A program made the position numbers and the translations under genes. 64,000 bases of DNA. Origin: an uncultured Alphaproteobacteria bacterium. Its GTDB lineage: Bacteria; Pseudomonadota; Alphaproteobacteria; Rs-D84. The notes under the pieces are model-generated. The model was not told the DNA's origin. It did no database searches and was given only the letters and a program-made list of their open reading frames with translations. This document shows positions 32,223-40,864 of this stretch, in pieces (position 1 is the stretch's first letter; each line of letters starts with the position of its first letter). The stretch spans positions 1-64,000 of the forward strand of contig CAKQNS010000005.1 of the NCBI GenBank assembly GCA_934255455.1, in the 5' to 3' direction.

Positions 32223-32252
32223 TTGAATTGGGGCGGGGCAAATCGCTATAAT
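32223..32252 (+). promoter_or_regulatory. Promoter of recN, leaderless geometry
   Basis: TTGAAT-18 bp-TATAAT with only six bases (TTCGGC) between the -10 box and the ATG, so transcription should start at the initiation codon. Confidence 0.7.
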
Positions 32253-32258
32253 TTCGGC

Positions 32259-33917
32259 ATGCTGATTGGATTAAACATTTCTAATATCGTATTGATTGAA
32301 AAACTGAATTTGGAATTCGGTGGTGGATTGAATGTGCTGACCGGGGAAACAGGCGCCGGGAAAAGTATTTTGCTGGATGCATTGTCGTTGGCGTTGGGTG
32401 CGCGTTCTGATGCGGGGCTGGTTCGTCATGGGTGTGATTTGGCGTCGGTTATCGCGGAATTTGATGCGTCGCCGGAATCGCTGAACCCATTGTTTGATGA
32501 ATATGCAATTGATGTGTCGGATGGGAACCTGATATTGCGGCGCACATTGACCGCCGACGGGAAAAGCCGCGCGTGGATAAACGACACACCTGTTTCGATT
32601 AAGATATTAAAGCAGGTTGGTGATGCATTGGTTGAAATACATGGGCAATTTGCAAACCATACATTATTGAATCCGGCAACGCATCGCACGACACTGGATG
32701 ATTTTGGTTGTGCAAATATTGATGGGTATGCGGCATTGCTGGAATCGGTGCGCGATGCCTATGGCGAATATCACGCGGCAACGCGTCGATTGAACGAGTT
32801 AAATGAATTGCTGGCGCGGGCCGAGTCTGAACGTGATTTCTTAACGCATAATGTTGCAGAATTGCGCGCGCTGAATGTGCGCCCAGGCGAAGAAGATGAA
32901 TTGGCCGCGCGTCGCGCTGCAATGATGAACACCGAAAAAGACGCCGCCATTTTGTCCGATGCAAACGAAGCATTGTCCCCGCGCGGGGCATCGTTGGATG
33001 AACAATTGTTTTCGGTGGCGCATATTTTGGAACATATTAAAACCGAACCTAACCCGTACCAGGCACAGATAGATAAATTGTATGATGTTGCGCAATCGGT
33101 GTCTGAAATTGCCGCCGCGTTGGCACCCGTTGAAATTGATACAGACAACATAGACGCGGTCGAGGAACGGTTATTTGCCATTCGTGCTGCGGCGCGCAAG
33201 CATCGCGTGTCGGCGGATGAATTGCCGGCAAAACTGGAACAAATGGCCACGGCATTAAATGCCATTGATAATTCTGATGCCGAATTAAAACGTGTGCGTG
33301 CCGCCGTCAGTGCGAAAAAGCAAGAATTTGAAAAGTACGCAAATAATTTGACACAAATGCGTGCGGCGGCGGGCGAACAATTGCGCACGCGCATATTGGC
33401 CGAATTACCCGACTTGAAACTGGGCCAGGCCGATTTTATGGTGCAAATTGATACGGTCGCACCAAATGCATCAGGCGCCGATGATATAGTATTTATGATA
33501 AAAACAAATCCTGGTATGCCGTTTGCACCATTGCATCGTGCGGCATCTGGTGGCGAATTGGCGCGTTTGATGTTGGCGTTGCGCGTGGTGTTGGCGAATA
33601 ATCAATCGTCACACACATTTGTTTTTGACGAGGTTGACACCGGTATCAGTGGCGCCACCGCCAGTGCGGTCGGGTTGCGTTTGAATAAATTGGCATCTGC
33701 ATCCCAGGCGTTGGTCATAACCCATTCGGCCCAGGTTGCCGGATTTGCGAATCATCATTTCAAAATTGAAAAGAATGTTGAAAACGACAAAACCACAACC
33801 ACAGTGCATGAAATTTCGGGCAACGCGCGACTGAATGAAATTGCGCGCATTATCAGTGGTGCGGAAATAACACCGGAATCGTTGGCGACCGCGCGAACTT
33901 TAATCACAAACGAATAA
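32259..33917 (+). CDS. recN: DNA repair protein RecN
   Basis: 552 residues of the SMC-like RecN family. Walker A TGETGAGKS near residue 32; coiled-coil arms with Ala/Glu-rich heptads from 150 to 350; ABC signature ASGGELARLMLALRVVL; Walker B FVFDEVDTGISG; and a C-terminal ITHSAQVAGFANHHFKI. RecN tethers broken ends during recombinational repair; it follows addA and precedes xseA, making a DNA-repair cluster. The ATG at MLIGLN is chosen because the promoter fits a leaderless transcript. No LexA-like box is evident upstream. Confidence 0.95.
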   Translation: MLIGLNISNIVLIEKLNLEFGGGLNVLTGETGAGKSILLDALSLALGARSDAGLVRHGCDLASVIAEFDASPESLNPLFDEYAIDVSDGNLILRRTLTADGKSRAWINDTPVSIKILKQVGDALVEIHGQFANHTLLNPATHRTTLDDFGCANIDGYAALLESVRDAYGEYHAATRRLNELNELLARAESERDFLTHNVAELRALNVRPGEEDELAARRAAMMNTEKDAAILSDANEALSPRGASLDEQLFSVAHILEHIKTEPNPYQAQIDKLYDVAQSVSEIAAALAPVEIDTDNIDAVEERLFAIRAAARKHRVSADELPAKLEQMATALNAIDNSDAELKRVRAAVSAKKQEFEKYANNLTQMRAAAGEQLRTRILAELPDLKLGQADFMVQIDTVAPNASGADDIVFMIKTNPGMPFAPLHRAASGGELARLMLALRVVLANNQSSHTFVFDEVDTGISGATASAVGLRLNKLASASQALVITHSAQVAGFANHHFKIEKNVENDKTTTTVHEISGNARLNEIARIISGAEITPESLATARTLITNE

Positions 33918-33925
33918 GTAAAAAT

Positions 33926-33951
33926 AAAGGCCGTATACGCGGCCTTTGTTA
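33926..33951. terminator. Bidirectional terminator between recN and xseA
   Basis: AAAGGCCG-tatacg-CGGCCTTT, with A-rich and T-rich flanks; it overlaps the xseA stop codon. Confidence 0.7.
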
Positions 33952-35187
33952 AATCTGTAATATCCCGTCGGCAAATTCAATTGATGCAATTCTGGGGGCG
34001 TTTTCGGCGCGCGCAATGATATTATTTTTGTCGTCGCGTGCAATTGCATAACCGCGCGCCAATACATTTTTATAACTAAGCGAGTTCAACATCTGTCCCA
34101 AATGGCCAACCGATTGATTCAAAGTCGCCATTTTGTTCTGCAATATGTTTTGCAGCGTTGCAACCGTGTTCATTTTTTGATGTGCGGTGGTCAATGCGCC
34201 CGTTATAAAAATGTTCATCGTGCGCGATATGTCGTCCAAACGCTGGGCCTGCTCCATAACCATTTGGCGCGGACTTTTAATAGTAATTGAATCAATACGC
34301 GATTTTGCGTTTACCAAACGAGTGGTGAAATTTGACGACATACGATGCCACATATTGTCCAAATCTTGGAACAATGACAGTTTCGTCGGCACCACAGTTT
34401 CGGCCGCACCGGTTGGGGTTGGGGCGCGCACATCGGCGGCAAAATCAATCAGCATCCAATCGGGTTCGTGTCCAACACCGGAAATCAGTGGAATGTGGCT
34501 GGCCGCGGCGGCGCGTACAACAATTTCTTCGGAAAAAGGCAACAGGTCTTCCAAACTGCCGCCACCACGCGCAACGATGATTACATCAACATTATTTGCG
34601 CGATTAAAATATTCAATACCGGCGGCAACCTCGGCCGCGGCGGTGGCGCCTTGAACCGTTGCCGGGTACAAAATAACGCGCACTGGGAATCGTTCGCGCA
34701 AACGGTTTTGAATGTCTTGGAATGCGGCGCCGGTCGGGCTGGTCACAACGCCGATGGTCTGGGGCAGGCGTGGCAACGGCTTTTTACGCGATGCGTCAAA
34801 CAGTCCCTCGGCCGCCAATTTGCGTTTGCGTTCTTCCAGCATTTTCAGAATTGCACCAACGCCCGCCATTTCGATTTCGCTGACGATAATTTGGTAATTG
34901 CTGCGTGCCGGATATGTCGTAAAACGACCGGTTATTATAACCTCCAGTCCATCGTCCAATTTGAACGGAATCGGCGTGCTGCGCCATATAATTGCAGATA
35001 TTGCGGCGCCAGCATCCTTTATCGTCATATATATGTGACCCGATGTTGCACGCGTAATTTGCGACAATTCGCCACGGATTTTTATGCGCGGAAATGCGGT
35101 TTCAACAACGCCCTTTAACAGTGCCGATGCATCAGACACACTAAACACGGTGTCAGGTTGTACTAATGGTTCTGGTTTTTCCAACAT
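33949..35187 (-). CDS. xseA: Exodeoxyribonuclease VII large subunit
   Basis: 412 residues. An N-terminal OB-fold (FPRIKIRGELSQITRATSGH), then a catalytic core with TSPTGAAFQDIQNRL, VARGGGSLEDL, SGVGHEPDWMLIDFAADVRA and PTPTGAAE, then a C-terminal coiled coil ending ARGYAIARD. It degrades single-stranded DNA with XseB. The start codon abuts the stop of the upstream gene, so they are co-transcribed. Slightly shorter than E. coli XseA. Confidence 0.95.
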   Translation of the reverse strand: MLEKPEPLVQPDTVFSVSDASALLKGVVETAFPRIKIRGELSQITRATSGHIYMTIKDAGAAISAIIWRSTPIPFKLDDGLEVIITGRFTTYPARSNYQIIVSEIEMAGVGAILKMLEERKRKLAAEGLFDASRKKPLPRLPQTIGVVTSPTGAAFQDIQNRLRERFPVRVILYPATVQGATAAAEVAAGIEYFNRANNVDVIIVARGGGSLEDLLPFSEEIVVRAAAASHIPLISGVGHEPDWMLIDFAADVRAPTPTGAAETVVPTKLSLFQDLDNMWHRMSSNFTTRLVNAKSRIDSITIKSPRQMVMEQAQRLDDISRTMNIFITGALTTAHQKMNTVATLQNILQNKMATLNQSVGHLGQMLNSLSYKNVLARGYAIARDDKNNIIARAENAPRIASIEFADGILQI

Positions 35188-35679
35188 TTATCGATTATCC
35201 AATGCTTGTTTAATTTCCTGCATAAACATTTTTTTATTTGGGGTGCGCATTTCGCCAACGGGTTTATTTATAGGGGATGCAACCTCGTACGGGACATGCA
35301 ATGGCGCAAATGTATCGCATGTTGTATCAAATACCAAGTTATGCGAGCGTTCACGATTAAACACAACCGGTGCATATTCCCATGTTCCCAGTTTTATCGC
35401 GGATGGTTCCCATATTGTGTCGCCCCCATACAGTTCATAAATACATATCGTGGATAATGCACAAAATCCCTTGGGCCACGGGGTAAAGCCCATAAATTGC
35501 ATATCACCAATATATCTGTCACGAAACAGGTGGTCGGCATATTTACTGCGCAACACGTATGTGATATCGTGCAATGTGTATTGTGCATCAAAGCGTTCCA
35601 ACGCAAATCTGTCGATTTGTGTTGCCAAATCCAGCAACCGTTCGGTTGCGGCGTTATATCGTCTTACATAATCATCCAT
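35188..35679 (-). CDS. Hypothetical protein upstream of xseA
   Basis: 163 residues, soluble, rich in Tyr, Arg and Asp, with YRDRYIGDMQFMGFTPWPKGF-like aromatic segments in the middle. No motif recognised and no signal peptide. The ATG at MDDYVRR lies seven bases after a TATAAT, predicting a leaderless mRNA; an earlier in-frame ATG would precede that promoter. xseA starts at the base after its stop codon. Confidence 0.6.
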   Translation of the reverse strand: MDDYVRRYNAATERLLDLATQIDRFALERFDAQYTLHDITYVLRSKYADHLFRDRYIGDMQFMGFTPWPKGFCALSTICIYELYGGDTIWEPSAIKLGTWEYAPVVFNRERSHNLVFDTTCDTFAPLHVPYEVASPINKPVGEMRTPNKKMFMQEIKQALDNR

Positions 35680-35686
35680 GCCGAAT

Positions 35687-35715
35687 ATTATACCACAAAA
35701 CGCCAAAATATTCAA
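35687..35715 (-). promoter_or_regulatory. Promoter of the hypothetical protein/xseA operon, leaderless geometry
   Basis: TTGAAT-17 bp-TATAAT with seven bases (ATTCGGC) to the ATG, adjoining the tsaD stop codon. Confidence 0.7.
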
Positions 35716-36843
35716 TTACAATTCGGTCAATGGCCAACGCGGGCGCGGTGCGATTGGCGTTGTGACAATGCGTCCCAAACGATAGTTTTCAATGCCCGCC
35801 CATGCAATCATCGCGCCGTTATCGGTGCACAAATTCATTGGTGGGGCGGCAAATGTCATATTGTGTTGCGTGGCCAATTGTTCCATTGCAGCACGAATAG
35901 CGCTGTTTTTCGCAACACCGCCGGCAACAACCAATGTTTGTGGTGCGGCCGCGACAACGCGCGCATCGTGCATTGCATTATTCAAACGATTGATAATGCA
36001 ATCAACAACCGCCGATTGAAATGATGCACAGAAATCATTTATAAATTCATCACTGTGTGGGGCGGAATTTTTATCCAAAAATGTGCGCGCCGCAGTTTTT
36101 ATACCGCTGAACGAAAAATCACATCCGGGTTTATCGCACAATGGACGCGGAAAATGAAACGCGTTTTTGTTTCCCTGTTGTGCGCGCTGGTCCACAATTG
36201 GGCCGCCTGGATACCCCAATCCCAACATTTTTGATACTTTGTCAAATGCTTCGCCCGCGCTGTCGTCTAATGTTTGACCAATCATTTCATATTGACCAAC
36301 ACCGCGTACCAACAATATTTGACAATGCCCGCCCGATGCCAGCATCAGCAAATATGGAAATTCAACCGATGTTTTTCCATCGCCACCATTTGCCGCCGCC
36401 GCGTGCAAACGCGGAACCAGGGCGTGCCCCTCCAGATGATTGACCGCAACCAATGGTTTGCCAGTCGCCTGGGAAATGCCGGTGGCGGCCATCCATCCAA
36501 CTAACACACCGCCAATTAAACCCGGGCCCGCGGTCGCAGCGATAACATCAATATCATCAATTGTTTTGCTGGCCTTGTCCAATGTTTGGCGAACAACGGT
36601 GTCAATTGCCAATATATGCGCGCGTGCGGCCAGTTCTGGAACCACACCTCCGTATTTCTGGTGCTCGGGTATTTGCGAATAGATTATATGCGACAAAATA
36701 TTACGATCAGAATCCACAATTGCTGCCGATGTTTCGTCGCACGACGATTCAATCCCCAGGCACAGCACCGGTCGCCCATCGCCATGATGCGCATCACCCG
36801 CCATATTGCCCATATCCATACGAATCAATTTTTCATCAGTCAT
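35716..36843 (-). CDS. tsaD: tRNA N6-adenosine threonylcarbamoyltransferase TsaD
   Basis: 375 residues of the ASKHA family. LGIESSCDETSAAIV near residue 29, the metal-binding NHLEGHALVPRL (H-x3-H), LMLASGGHC, DDSAGEAFDKVSKMLGLGYP and VVAGGVAKNSAIR are all canonical. It transfers the threonylcarbamoyl group to A37 of ANN-decoding tRNAs, working with TsaB (encoded at 5 kb). It has ~25 extra N-terminal residues; a GGGA site supports the first Met. It overlaps the DUF1460 gene by 8 bp. Confidence 0.96.
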   Translation of the reverse strand: MTDEKLIRMDMGNMAGDAHHGDGRPVLCLGIESSCDETSAAIVDSDRNILSHIIYSQIPEHQKYGGVVPELAARAHILAIDTVVRQTLDKASKTIDDIDVIAATAGPGLIGGVLVGWMAATGISQATGKPLVAVNHLEGHALVPRLHAAAANGGDGKTSVEFPYLLMLASGGHCQILLVRGVGQYEMIGQTLDDSAGEAFDKVSKMLGLGYPGGPIVDQRAQQGNKNAFHFPRPLCDKPGCDFSFSGIKTAARTFLDKNSAPHSDEFINDFCASFQSAVVDCIINRLNNAMHDARVVAAAPQTLVVAGGVAKNSAIRAAMEQLATQHNMTFAAPPMNLCTDNGAMIAWAGIENYRLGRIVTTPIAPRPRWPLTEL

Positions 36844-37531
36844 TTTTTATTCCCAATAATGTTACACCCAAATTGTTTTTATTTTTCCGGCGTTGTGATA
36901 TATATTCGTAAAAATCTTCATCAACAACGCGGCCGGTCGTGCTGGATGCGTGACGCAGCACGCCGCCCGGCAATAAAAATCCCATGTGTACAACCGCCAA
37001 ATCGGTGCCTATTTTTTCGGCGCGTGCGGCCGATTTATCAACAATGAACAGCACAATCAACGGTTCGGTATTGTCAATTTTGTCGATGTTTGCATACGGA
37101 ATATATACCAGGTCGGTTTCCGTCACTGCGTCGCCGGATTCAATATTATGAACGCGTCGCATCCACGAAGCGCGGTCAATCATAACATGGCGCAGGGCGG
37201 TTTTGCCGTATTTGCGACTGGCATTATACACAATGTTGGAATTGTTTGGAATCCATTCGGTTTCAATAAAATGATTGCGATTCATAAAATCAATTTCGCC
37301 ATTTTTATATCTGATTTTATTTAATTTTTCTGTGTCGCCATCGGCCAATGCCGTTTCAACAAATGTTGTGCAATCAAATGCGTCGGTTCGAATCAACGGA
37401 TCGGTGTCTGGGGCACGCATTTCACCCAATGGGTCGGCAACATACGACGCACCAATGTATTTGTCGCCAATGGTGTTGTGTGCGCACGCAACGCACCCGC
37501 CCAGAATAAAAGCCAACAACAACCGTTTCAT
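36836..37531 (-). CDS. DUF1460 lipoprotein, NlpC/P60-like peptidoglycan amidase candidate
   Basis: 231 residues. Signal with lipobox-like LGGCVAC, then the DUF1460 signature YIGASYVADPLGE, DAFDCTTFVETALA with a candidate catalytic Cys, and a later HMGFLLPGGVLRHAS with a candidate His. DUF1460 proteins include N-acetylmuramoyl-L-alanine amidases. A cell-envelope role fits its operon (DUF2155, small membrane protein). The ATG reading MKRLLLAF is two bases after the upstream stop, and the earlier in-frame start lacks a site. Confidence 0.8.
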   Translation of the reverse strand: MKRLLLAFILGGCVACAHNTIGDKYIGASYVADPLGEMRAPDTDPLIRTDAFDCTTFVETALADGDTEKLNKIRYKNGEIDFMNRNHFIETEWIPNNSNIVYNASRKYGKTALRHVMIDRASWMRRVHNIESGDAVTETDLVYIPYANIDKIDNTEPLIVLFIVDKSAARAEKIGTDLAVVHMGFLLPGGVLRHASSTTGRVVDEDFYEYISQRRKNKNNLGVTLLGIKND

Positions 37532-37533
37532 TT

Positions 37534-37896
37534 TTACTGATATTGTTTTATTTGTGCGCCCGTATAACACAACGATACCGCGTCGCGCACCGCCATTTCG
37601 TCGGCGCCATCCAGCGATGCGATTTTGTCCACACACGCAACCAATAAATCGTTGTTATCGGCGCCCGCGGTAAGTACCCGCACGGCCGCCGCGCGGCGTT
37701 CGACCGGCGCCTTTTTCCATGTGCGCAAATCACCCGATTCCAAACTGCTGGAATGCATAGATGCAAAGAACGACGCCGCAACCACTATAATCGCGGCCGC
37801 GCCAATAAATATTTTCACGCCGCGGCGGAATGTGCGCTTGAATTCACTTTTGGGTGCGTCTGTCACGGGTTGTACGGTTTGTGTTTCATTATCCAT
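37534..37896 (-). CDS. Single-pass membrane protein, unknown function
   Basis: 120 residues with a basic cytoplasmic N-terminus (SEFKRTFRRGVKI), one transmembrane helix (about 28-46, IFIGAAAIIVVAASFFASM) and a ~70-residue periplasmic part with two Cys. Not recognised. It lies between DUF2155 and DUF1460 genes with tight spacing (12 and 2 bases), so it belongs to the envelope operon. Confidence 0.65.
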   Translation of the reverse strand: MDNETQTVQPVTDAPKSEFKRTFRRGVKIFIGAAAIIVVAASFFASMHSSSLESGDLRTWKKAPVERRAAAVRVLTAGADNNDLLVACVDKIASLDGADEMAVRDAVSLCYTGAQIKQYQ

Positions 37897-37908
37897 TTGC
37901 GACCTCCG

Positions 37909-38256
37909 TTATTCGCATTTTACCAACCATAAATCATAATCAGCGTTTTGTAATGGATTGTTGCCGGGTTCGTTGCGGCTCATCCAGCCACCAAATATTT
38001 GTCCATCGGTGGATTTGGTAATCTCGATAAAGGCAAAGAAATCTTCGGCCTGGAACGGGTCGGTCTGTTTGCACGCGCGCACGGTAATATCCAATTTTTC
38101 AAATTTGGTCGGCGTGTCTACGGGCACAACCAGTGTTTGCACCTTGCCGGCGGCCTTGTCCATAACGCGCAATGTTGCGGTGTTGCGGTCAATATACGCA
38201 TTTGCGGTGCCAGTACACATTATAAAAATCAACAAAAATCCGAATATTTTTTTCAT
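37909..38256 (-). CDS. DUF2155 periplasmic protein
   Basis: 115 residues. Signal peptide (KKIFGFLLIFIMCTGTANA), then TATLRVMDKAAGKVQTLVVP, CKQTDPFQAEDFFAFIEI and FGGWMSRNEPGNNPLQN, ending in YDLWLVKC. This follows the DUF2155 pattern (LRxLDKxxGxxxxxxVP ... C ... FSGWMFASSPALxxLxHPxYDVWVxxC), a family I know from Alphaproteobacteria. Function unknown; two conserved Cys probably form a disulfide. First gene of the operon leading to tsaD. Confidence 0.85.
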   Translation of the reverse strand: MKKIFGFLLIFIMCTGTANAYIDRNTATLRVMDKAAGKVQTLVVPVDTPTKFEKLDITVRACKQTDPFQAEDFFAFIEITKSTDGQIFGGWMSRNEPGNNPLQNADYDLWLVKCE

Positions 38257-38307
38257 ACCAAATATATTACATTTGGTGTGATGTAATGTCAAATTGTTAT
38301 ATTAAAC

Positions 38308-38333
38308 AAAAAACACCGCCAATGGCGGTGCTT
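38308..38333 (-). terminator. Terminator after rplS
   Basis: Hairpin CACCGCCA tt TGGCGGTG followed by six T residues on the minus strand. Confidence 0.85.
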
Positions 38334-38359
38334 TGGATTTTATATTTTGCGATGCAAAA

Positions 38360-38749
38360 TTATTTGCTGGCCTTTTCAGCAGATGTGGCCGACAAATCTT
38401 CAACAATACGGGCCTTTTTACCAGACAGACCACGCAAGAAGAACAATTTTGCACGGCGAACGCGACCAATACGAACCTTTTCGATTTTTTCAATCGCTGG
38501 GCTGTACAATGGAAATTTACGTTCAACGCCAACACCATACGCTTCGCGGCGAACTGTAAACGACGCATTGTTTCCCATGCCGCCATCGCGTGCGATAACA
38601 ACACCTTCGAAAACCTGGATACGGAATTTGTCGCCATCTTTGATTTTGACATATACCTTTAATGTATCACCGGCCTTGAATACAGGGATTTTTTTGTCAG
38701 CTTTCAGTTTTTCAACTTGTGCCGCTTCGATTTTTTTAATGATGCTCAT
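38360..38749 (-). CDS. rplS: Ribosomal protein bL19
   Basis: 129 residues; bL19 sits at the interface of the 30S and 50S subunits. FKAGDTLKVYVKIKDGDKFR, VFEGVVIARDGGMGNNASFT, VRREAYGVGVERKFPLYSP and RVRRAKLFFLRGLSGKKARI are canonical. Last gene of the rpsP-rimM-x-trmD-rplS operon, overlapping trmD by four bases. Confidence 0.97.
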   Translation of the reverse strand: MSIIKKIEAAQVEKLKADKKIPVFKAGDTLKVYVKIKDGDKFRIQVFEGVVIARDGGMGNNASFTVRREAYGVGVERKFPLYSPAIEKIEKVRIGRVRRAKLFFLRGLSGKKARIVEDLSATSAEKASK

Positions 38750-39432
38750 TTTTCATTTTCCTTTATTAAATCCGGACGACGTTGTTTTGTTAAATCGTCC
38801 GACTGTTGTTTCCGCCACCGTTCGATATTGCCGTGGTGACCGGACAGCAGGACTTCTGGGACATTGTGTCCACGCCATGCTGACGGGCGGGTGTATAACG
38901 GCCATTCCAGCCCCCCGATTTCAAAACTTTCGTTTGCGGTGGATTCATTTCCACCGTGCAGTACATTATCCATCAAGCGGACGCAACTGTCAATAAAAAC
39001 TTGGGCGGCGATTTCACCGCCGGACAGTATATAATCGCCAATAGATAATTCCGTTATATCATATTCGTCGATAATGCGTTGATCTATGCCCTCGTACCGG
39101 CCACACAACAATGTATATGTTGCATTCCGGTCGGCGGCAAATTCACGCACCATTTTTTGATCCAACCGCGGGCCGCGCGGCGAAAAATATATAATTTTGC
39201 CGCGATTTTGCACGGAATCAATCGCGTTGCCCAATGCGTCGGGACGCATAACCATACCCGCGCCACCGCCAAATTGTTCGTCGTCAACACTGCCATAATT
39301 ATTTATGGCAAAATCACGAATATTGATTGCATCATACGACCATACACCGCGCTCCAACGCACGTCCAACAACGCCACCGGACAATGTGCCCGGGAACATT
39401 TCTGGAAAAATGGTCAGTATATTAAAGTGCAT
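38746..39432 (-). CDS. trmD: tRNA (guanine37-N1)-methyltransferase TrmD
   Basis: 228 residues of the SPOUT family. ILTIFPEMFPG at the start, GGGAGMVMRPD, the trefoil-knot AdoMet site (YFSPRGPRLDQK, LLCGRYEGIDQR) and the segment IGDYILSGGEIAA are present. It methylates G37 of tRNAs reading CNN codons to prevent frameshifting. The C-terminus ends WRKQQSDDLTKQRRPDL, as usual. Confidence 0.97.
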   Translation of the reverse strand: MHFNILTIFPEMFPGTLSGGVVGRALERGVWSYDAINIRDFAINNYGSVDDEQFGGGAGMVMRPDALGNAIDSVQNRGKIIYFSPRGPRLDQKMVREFAADRNATYTLLCGRYEGIDQRIIDEYDITELSIGDYILSGGEIAAQVFIDSCVRLMDNVLHGGNESTANESFEIGGLEWPLYTRPSAWRGHNVPEVLLSGHHGNIERWRKQQSDDLTKQRRPDLIKENEK

Positions 39433-39435
39433 TTC

Positions 39436-39756
39436 TTAACGTGTTTTTTGATGTTCGTATACCCGGCAAGGCTCAGGATAGTCCGATGTTGCGCGCAATA
39501 TACGGCCATTTACGCTGACAAATCGGCCGATACAATACGGCGCGTCGCCATTGGTTTCCATCATTGGGCATTTTGCATCATGTGGAATAATGCGGCGCCC
39601 CCACGTGTCAACCGGGTAATCCATAAATTGTTTGCAAACATGCACGCATGCACAATAGTGTGTGCCGTCGATAATGCTGGGCTGTTTTGGAACAAAAATT
39701 CTCTGTTCATCAGATTCTAATTCAGATTCTGATATAAATGGTTTGGGAATCAGCAT
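39436..39756 (-). CDS. Small Cys-rich protein inserted in the rpsP operon
   Basis: 106 residues with seven Cys, including CACVHVCKQF and a later KCPMM...YCIGRF, and an acidic N-terminus. The Cys pattern could bind zinc or an iron-sulfur cluster, but no family is recognised. It sits between rimM and trmD (11- and 3-base gaps), a position normally empty in the conserved rpsP-rimM-trmD-rplS order. No signal peptide, so probably cytoplasmic. Confidence 0.65.
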   Translation of the reverse strand: MLIPKPFISESELESDEQRIFVPKQPSIIDGTHYCACVHVCKQFMDYPVDTWGRRIIPHDAKCPMMETNGDAPYCIGRFVSVNGRILRATSDYPEPCRVYEHQKTR

Positions 39757-39767
39757 TTTATGTTTCC

Positions 39768-40232
39768 TTATATTGTAATGGTTCGTGCGTCCATATCAAC
39801 CATGGCCCCGGCAAAAGACACCATTTCCCCGTTATCCAGTTCAATAATGTCGCCCGCGCCATAGTTCTGAAAACACGCGACCGTACCGATTGATTCGCCC
39901 CCCCGCAATACCACAAATCCAATCAAGTCCGATTGATAATATTCACCCGCGCCCAGTTCGGGCAGGGCATCGCGCGAAATAAACAATTCTGTTCCGCGCA
40001 GTGTTTCCGCGTCATTGCGGGTATCAATCCCGTCAATGCGCGCAATAATAACATCAGATGTCGGCGATGCGCGACGCACAAAATGAAATGCACCCGGCGC
40101 AAACCGGTCGCATATTATTTCAAAATGTTGAAAGTCCATTGGACTGGCGGAAAAGGTTTGAACACGAACCTGACCCCGAATACCCTGGGGAGCGACGATT
40201 TTTCCAACCAAAATTTGCGCATTGTTCGACAT
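39768..40232 (-). CDS. rimM: 16S rRNA processing protein RimM
   Basis: 154 residues. KIVAPQGIRGQVRVQTFSAS marks the N-terminal beta-barrel; ELFISRDALPELGAGEYYQSD leads into the PRC-barrel domain (DLIGFVV, GTVACFQNYGAGDIIEL). RimM binds uS19 and helps mature the 3' domain of the 30S subunit. The ATG at MSNNAQ is chosen; an earlier in-frame ATG lies within the terminator-like hairpin. Confidence 0.93.
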   Translation of the reverse strand: MSNNAQILVGKIVAPQGIRGQVRVQTFSASPMDFQHFEIICDRFAPGAFHFVRRASPTSDVIIARIDGIDTRNDAETLRGTELFISRDALPELGAGEYYQSDLIGFVVLRGGESIGTVACFQNYGAGDIIELDNGEMVSFAGAMVDMDARTITI

Positions 40233-40242
40233 AATAAATCCT

Positions 40243-40273
40243 GAAAAATGCGCCCACAAATGCGGGCGCATTT
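40243..40273 (-). terminator. Intercistronic terminator-like hairpin between rpsP and rimM
   Basis: AAATGCGCCCGCATTTGTGGGCGCATTT followed by TTTC; strong stem, short T-run. It lies inside the operon and may lower expression of rimM and trmD relative to rpsP. Confidence 0.6.
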
Positions 40274-40280
40274 GGCAAAA

Positions 40281-40724
40281 TTATTCAGCAACTTCTTCGG
40301 TTGCAGCTGGTGCTTCTTCGGCTGGCGCTTCGGCTGCGGCCTTGGCAGCTGCTTCGGCGGCCGCTTTTTCTTCGGCAATTTTTGCCAATTTTTCGGCCTT
40401 GTCTTTAATCTTCATTTGGGTCTTTTCAGACTGCAAATGTTTCTTTGTTTGAACTGGAACTGGTTTCGCAGTTGCCAAACCGGCCTTGACCAAGAAACGA
40501 TATACACGGTCAGATGGTTTCGCACCCTTTGCAATCCAGGATTTAATCTGTTCAACATTCAACACAACGCGTTTTTCACTGTCGCGTGGCTGCATTGGGT
40601 CATATTTACCAACGGTTTCCAATGTGTTGCCAGAATTACGCGCATTGCGTGAATCTGTGACGACGATGTGATAATATGGGCGTTTTTTTGCACCGAAACG
40701 CGCCAAACGAATAACAGTTGCCAT
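40281..40724 (-). CDS. rpsP: Ribosomal protein bS16 with Ala/Glu-rich C-terminal tail
   Basis: 147 residues. The N-terminal ~80 residues are canonical bS16 (TVIRLARFGAKKRPYYHIVV, DSRNARNSGNTLETVGKYDP, WIAKGAKPSDRVYRFL). The remaining ~65 residues form a Lys- then Ala/Glu-rich tail (KLAKIAEEKAAAEAAAKAAA...), longer than in E. coli (82 residues) but of a kind seen in Alphaproteobacteria. AAGGAGC precedes the ATG. First gene of the operon. Confidence 0.95.
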   Translation of the reverse strand: MATVIRLARFGAKKRPYYHIVVTDSRNARNSGNTLETVGKYDPMQPRDSEKRVVLNVEQIKSWIAKGAKPSDRVYRFLVKAGLATAKPVPVQTKKHLQSEKTQMKIKDKAEKLAKIAEEKAAAEAAAKAAAEAPAEEAPAATEEVAE

Positions 40725-40773
40725 AATTTTGCTCCTTAGTATTTTTAACTGTTTGCCCACAACAAAAAACCAT

Positions 40774-40802
40774 CATCAAGAGCGAACACTCGCCGGTTGA
40801 TG
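40774..40802 (-). other. Hairpin in the rpsP leader
   Basis: In the ~135-nt 5' leader, CATCAA ... TTGATG closes an inner GCGA-GTGT-TCGC. It could be an autoregulatory ribosomal-protein leader or a simple stabilising hairpin; the sequence does not decide. Confidence 0.4.
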
Positions 40803-40864
40803 TTCCACACGCATACCGCGTACTGGGATTATATAAATGGCAATCTGTTGGGATTTGCGGACAT

